Notes under the pieces: model-generated | The model's input: only the letters and a program-made list of their open reading frames with translations | Databases searched by the model: none | What the model was told of the DNA's origin: nothing | Part shown: positions 61,833 to 64,000 of the stretch, piece after piece | Layout: each line of letters opens with the position of its first letter | Numbering within the stretch: the stretch's first letter is position 1 | DNA from: Elioraea rosea | GTDB taxonomy: Bacteria; Pseudomonadota; Alphaproteobacteria; Acetobacterales; Acetobacteraceae | DNA: 64,000 bases | Reading direction: 5' to 3' | NCBI RefSeq assembly: GCF_007644105.1 | Contig: NZ_VFAC01000022.1 | Span: 1 to 64,000 of the forward strand | Made by a program: the position numbers and the translations under genes

Positions 61833-62840
61833 TCAGGCGAAGGGCTTGGATGCGAAGAGGTTGAGGCCGAGCGCCTCGGAGAGGTACTTCGTCATGCGCT
61901 GGCCCTTCACGCTGTTGCCCGCTCCGTCGAGCGGCGGCGCGAAGGTGCCCAAGGCGCCCTTGCCGGGAGAGATCGTGACGATGCCGCCGCTCACCCCGCT
62001 CTTGCCTGGAAGGCCGATCTCGTAGAGCCAGTCGCCCGAGCGTTCGTACAGCCCCGCCGTGGCGAGCGCGGCCAGTGTGCGCTTGCAGATCGCGGCATCG
62101 ACCACCCGTTCCTTCGTGACCGGGTTCACCCCGCCATCGGCAAGGGTCGCACCCATCACCGCGAGGTCACGCGCCGTGACGGAGACCGAGCACTGCCTCG
62201 TGTACACGTCCGTCGCCTCGAGCGCGTCGCAGTACATCCGCCCGTAGCCTTCGAGCAGCTTGGCGATGCCACGATTGCGCAGGTTCGTCTCGGCCTCGGA
62301 TCGGTACACCTCCTCGTCGATCGCGAGAGGGCGGCCGGCGAAGCGCGAGAGGCCGGAGAGGACGAACTGCCATTTCTCCTCCGCCGTTCCGCCCGGGCAG
62401 AGGCTTGTCGTCGCGATCGCGCCGGCGTTGACCATCGGGTTCATCGTGCGGTCCGCGTTCAGCTCGACCGCCATGACCGAGTTGAAGGGAAGCCCCGTCG
62501 CGTTCACGCCCACCTTCGCGCGCACGACCTCCGCGCCGAGGACCTCGCACACCAGCGCGAACACGAAGGGCTTGGAGACGCTCTGGATCGAGAAGGCATG
62601 CTCAGCGTCGCCGACCGCGACCACCCTGCCGCTGACGCCGACGGTGCAGATGCCGAACAGGTCGCGCCTGGCTCGTCCGAGCGCGGGGATGTAGTCCGCC
62701 ACCACGCCCTCATCGATGCCGCGGTAGCGGGCATGCGCCTCTTCGACGATGCGGCGGACCTCGTCCTCCGCTGGCAGCGAGCCTGTCGAGACGCGGCCGG
62801 GTACGGCGAGGTCTTCGTCCTCGCCAAGCACGTCCTTCAC
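61833..62840 (-). CDS. glsA: Glutaminase (serine type)
   Basis: It hydrolyses glutamine to glutamate and ammonia. The 335-residue product has the penicillin-binding-protein-like SxxK site Ser87-V-S-Lys90 in FSIQSVSKPF, then GLPFNSVMAVE, NPMVNAGAIATTSL and SVSVTARDLAVMGATLADGG. The start is GTG 62840 with GGGAGGGA just upstream; a longer open frame is rejected. It is the first gene of the minus-strand amide/peptide cluster. Confidence 0.93.
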   Translation of the reverse strand: MKDVLGEDEDLAVPGRVSTGSLPAEDEVRRIVEEAHARYRGIDEGVVADYIPALGRARRDLFGICTVGVSGRVVAVGDAEHAFSIQSVSKPFVFALVCEVLGAEVVRAKVGVNATGLPFNSVMAVELNADRTMNPMVNAGAIATTSLCPGGTAEEKWQFVLSGLSRFAGRPLAIDEEVYRSEAETNLRNRGIAKLLEGYGRMYCDALEATDVYTRQCSVSVTARDLAVMGATLADGGVNPVTKERVVDAAICKRTLAALATAGLYERSGDWLYEIGLPGKSGVSGGIVTISPGKGALGTFAPPLDGAGNSVKGQRMTKYLSEALGLNLFASKPFA

Positions 62841-62917
62841 CTGGTCCCTCCCCTGGCGCGCCGGTGGAGGGCTGGGCGGGCCGCACCGATGCGGCAGGGA
62901 TACGAGCACAGCGCGCG

Positions 62918-62939
62918 CCCGGAAGTCCATTATTCCGGG
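62918..62939. promoter_or_regulatory. Palindromic operator candidate upstream of glutaminase
   Basis: CCCGGAA (62918-62924) and TTCCGGG (62933-62939) form a perfect 7-bp inverted repeat with 8-bp spacing, 78-99 bp upstream of the glutaminase start. A second short hairpin (GCCGCA/TGCGGC, 62880-62895) lies in the leader. Both fit control of the six-gene cluster, but the regulator is not in the window. Confidence 0.4.
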
Positions 62940-63000
62940 AACGCCCCGACAGGCCGACAAGCGGGAAGGGCCGGATCGCAGGGACCAGCGGCAGGGAGGC

Positions 63001-63933
63001 TCAGCGCCCCCCGCCCTGCCTGCGCCGGATCACCTCACGGTGGAGGATGTAGAGCCCCGACGCGACGAGGACGGCGACGCCCGCCGCCATGGTCGGAGAC
63101 GGGGTCTCGTCGAACAGCATGATCCCGATCAAGGCGGTCCAGAGTATCCCGCTGTATTCAAAGGGGGCGACGATGGTCGGCTCGCCGCGACGGTAGGCAT
63201 CCGTCATCAGAAGCTGCGCGACCGTGCTCGAAAGTCCCACGCCGACGAGCGCGGCGAACTCGGTCCAGCTCGGCGTCACCCAGACGGGGATGGCGAGCGC
63301 GCCGGCCAGCACCGTTCCGCCGATCGAGAACCACGCGACGATCGCGACATTGCTCTCGCCCTGCTCGCCCATGCGGCGGATCGCGATCATCGCCAGCGCC
63401 CAGCACACCGCACCGAACACGACGACGAGCGCCGGCCCGAGCGGCACGTCCGAGGCGCCTGGGCGGAGGATCAGCAGAACGCCGAGGAAGCCGACGACCA
63501 CCGCGCTCGCCCGGCGTATGCCGACCTTCTCGCCGAGAAGCGGAATGGAGAGGATGGTCAGGAACAGCGGCATGGTGAAGCCCAGCGCCGTCACCTCCGC
63601 AAGCGGCAGGGTCGCGTAGCCGTAGAACGCCGTCATCATCCCGCCGAAGCCCGCAAATGTGCGCATTGCATGCAGGAGCGGCTGGCGAGTGCGCAGCACG
63701 CGAATGCCGCCCTCGCGCTGGATGATGGGCGCGAGCGCGAACAGCGCGACGACGCTGCGGAACAGCACGATCTGCGCCGTCGGGATGGCTGGGGCGATCA
63801 GCTTCACCAGCGTGGCGGCGACGGCGAAGGCGGCGGCGGCGGCGATGATGGCAACGATGGCGCGCGCGCGCCGCCGCGCCATCGCGGCCGGCGTCTCTGT
63901 CGGCCGTTCTGCCAGTCCTTGGGAATCGGTCAC
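63001..63933 (-). CDS. EamA/DMT-family permease
   Basis: This 310-residue protein has ten membrane helices in two EamA repeats, with EKVGIRRASAVVVGFLGVLL and FDETPSPTMAAGVAVLVASG at the repeat ends. Members export amino acids, nucleotides or drugs; the cargo is unknown. The start is a GTG at 63933. It is separated from glutaminase by 160 bp holding the palindrome, so it is probably a separate transcription unit. Confidence 0.88.
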   Translation of the reverse strand: MTDSQGLAERPTETPAAMARRRARAIVAIIAAAAAFAVAATLVKLIAPAIPTAQIVLFRSVVALFALAPIIQREGGIRVLRTRQPLLHAMRTFAGFGGMMTAFYGYATLPLAEVTALGFTMPLFLTILSIPLLGEKVGIRRASAVVVGFLGVLLILRPGASDVPLGPALVVVFGAVCWALAMIAIRRMGEQGESNVAIVAWFSIGGTVLAGALAIPVWVTPSWTEFAALVGVGLSSTVAQLLMTDAYRRGEPTIVAPFEYSGILWTALIGIMLFDETPSPTMAAGVAVLVASGLYILHREVIRRRQGGGR

Positions 63934-64000
63934 GGCGGCGGGCGCTCTCCTCGGCCGATCCTAGGCCCGCTCCCCCTGGCCCGGCCAGGGGCGAGCCTGT

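Noticed and set aside
60195-63122. A 975-codon open frame on the plus strand opposite the MFS and glutaminase genes
   Set aside because: It is antisense to two well-supported genes, is composed of Arg/His/Glu/Asp repeats and has no recognisable domain.

Overview
The window is chromosomal DNA from a very GC-rich alphaproteobacterium. The gene content and order (skp-bamA-rseP-dxr-cdsA-uppS-frr-pyrH-tsf-rpsB, then dnaE-lolD-lolC-proS, then DUF1467-rnj-coaX-birA-nuoN..A, then tRNA-Asp/tRNA-Val-hup-lon-clpX-clpP-tig-tRNA-Leu), the short prolyl-tRNA synthetase without an editing insert and the low-complexity Skp favour the order Rhodospirillales, probably Acetobacteraceae or a close relative. The family assignment is inference. 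No insertion sequence, integrase, phage gene, CRISPR array, rRNA or replication origin was seen.

Layout: 1-42800 is an almost uninterrupted minus-strand housekeeping block. Read in the direction of transcription it runs tRNA-Leu, tig, clpP, clpX, lon, hup, tRNA-Val, tRNA-Asp, the complete 14-gene complex I operon nuoA to nuoN, birA, coaX, rnj, a DUF1467 gene, a hairpin-rich 337-bp gap with a candidate small RNA and a strong terminator, a small periplasmic protein, proS, lolC, lolD, dnaE, and finally the rpsB-tsf-pyrH-frr-uppS-cdsA-dxr-rseP-bamA-skp series. Most neighbours are 0-30 bp apart or overlap by ATGA/GTGA, so long polycistronic units are likely.

42800-64000 is accessory metabolism. 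A plus-strand class V aminotransferase faces a minus-strand trio: nnrDE (metabolite repair), malonyl-CoA decarboxylase and an AceE/transketolase-type thiamine diphosphate enzyme. Divergently from nnrDE runs a plus-strand series: a Tat-exported SorA-type molybdenum oxidoreductase, its probable c-type cytochrome partner, a DadA-type D-amino-acid dehydrogenase, an orphan ParA ATPase, a CopD-like membrane protein, and a second small cytochrome c behind an FNR/DNR-type box. The last block (minus strand) is glutaminase, an MFS transporter, asparaginase, an M20 dipeptidase, an AbgT transporter and an SLC13/RCK permease: a compact set for taking up and breaking down amides, short peptides or acylated amino acids. 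It is preceded by an EamA-type permease.

Most of the window is conserved and ordinary. The parts worth a second look are the candidate small RNA (17431-17530), the unusual TPP enzyme/malonyl-CoA decarboxylase/nnrDE trio, three symmetric regulatory sites in front of accessory transcription units (49525, 53733, 62918), and the amide/peptide utilisation cluster. I found no clear undescribed defence or mobile system.
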